A DNA stretch of 5,723 nt, taken from the NCBI GenBank assembly GCA_002348825.1, contig DEBN01000053.1, forward strand, positions 1 to 5,723, read 5' to 3'. The stretch comes from Gammaproteobacteria bacterium UBA2955. GTDB taxonomy: Bacteria > Pseudomonadota > Gammaproteobacteria > Pseudomonadales > Azotimanducaceae. Shown here one piece after another: positions 5,358-5,723 of this stretch. Below the pieces are notes generated by a model that saw nothing but the letters and a program-made list of their open reading frames with translations, did no database searches and was not told the DNA's origin. Each line of letters opens with the position of its first letter. Position 1 is the first letter of the stretch. A program made the translations under genes and the position numbers.

Positions 5358-5723
5358 CTAAATATCAATGCCGCCAAACGACATGAAACACAAACTAATC
5401 AATCCCACTGAAATAAACGTTATACCGAGTCCGCGAAGACCCTCCGGCACATCACTGTACTTCAGCTTTTCGCGCACACCCGCTAAGGCGGTGATGGCTA
5501 ACGCCCAGCCGACGCCAGCGCCCAGACCGAAGACAACGCTTTCCGCAAACGTTTGATCTTGGTCGATGGACATCAATGATGCTCCTAGGATGGCGCAATT
5601 TACTGTGATCAGGGGCAAAAACACCCCTAAGGCGTTGTACAGAACAGGCACAAAGCGATCCAGCACCATCTCCAAAATTTGCACCATCGCGGCGATGACG
5701 CCGATATAGGACAATAACCCTAG
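5358..5723 (-). CDS. nqrE: Na+-translocating NADH:quinone reductase subunit E (partial, 5' end outside window)
   Basis: The C-terminal part (about 121 of roughly 200 residues) of the multi-spanning inner-membrane subunit NqrE. It matches V. cholerae NqrE along its length: [25 protein letters not shown]-like [48 protein letters not shown] and [14 protein letters not shown], ending in MSFGGIDI. The Cys in the VNCAI segment corresponds to the membrane-cluster cysteine shared with NqrD. The frame is open to the window edge; the TTG at 5714 is an internal Leu codon, not a start, because relatives continue upstream without a break. Several hydrophobic segments are visible. It lies just upstream of nqrF in the operon order nqrE-nqrF. 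Confidence 0.96.
   Translation of the reverse strand, partial: LGLLSYIGVIAAMVQILEMVLDRFVPVLYNALGVFLPLITVNCAILGASLMSIDQDQTFAESVVFGLGAGVGWALAITALAGVREKLKYSDVPEGLRGLGITFISVGLISLCFMSFGGIDI

Noticed and set aside
5712..5714. TTG as the start of a short NqrE
   Set aside because: The frame continues open to the window edge and NqrE relatives have about 80 more residues upstream, so this is an internal Leu.

Overview
The window looks like chromosomal sequence from a Gammaproteobacterium, probably marine or aquatic. The reasons are a Na+-translocating NADH:quinone reductase (nqr) operon end, a bacterioferritin / bacterioferritin-associated ferredoxin pair under Fur-like control, and an E. coli-type MobA. 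This taxonomic placement is inferred from gene content; there is no rRNA or other marker here. No mobile element, CRISPR array, tRNA or rRNA gene was seen. Coding density is high and no gap between genes exceeds about 220 bases.

Layout, left to right: a mobA-like gene (+) converges on bfr (-). A 220-base divergent control region between bfr and bfd (+) carries two Fur-box-like palindromes, each inside a recognisable sigma-70-type promoter. bfd converges on a MaoC-type hydratase gene (-). This hydratase is divergent from a GrdB/PrdB-type selenoprotein gene (+). The selenoprotein gene runs to a 4-base stop-to-stop overlap with a convergent EamA-family transporter gene (-). Upstream of the transporter gene, on the same strand, lie nqrF and the 3' part of nqrE, which runs off the right edge.

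The most interesting item is the gene at 2184-3113. It looks like two open frames split by a TGA at 2679-2681, but both halves are in the same frame and together make one 309-residue protein of the glycine/sarcosine/betaine/D-proline reductase selenoprotein B family. The TGA sits in a U-P-V-C-H-Q motif. It is followed at a 10-base distance by a hairpin with an uninterrupted 8-bp stem and a GTG loop, as expected of a bacterial SECIS element. Automatic annotation would very probably truncate it. It also carries a second CxxC pair at its extreme C-terminus.

Functional themes: iron storage and mobilisation (bfr stores iron; bfd helps release it by accepting electrons for the ferritin haem), with both promoters apparently iron-sensed; sodium-motive respiration (nqrE, nqrF); molybdenum cofactor maturation (mobA); acyl-CoA hydration (maoC-like); and a selenium-dependent redox enzyme of unknown substrate. 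The genes needed to insert selenocysteine (selA, selB, selC, selD) are not in this window and must lie elsewhere if the reading is right.
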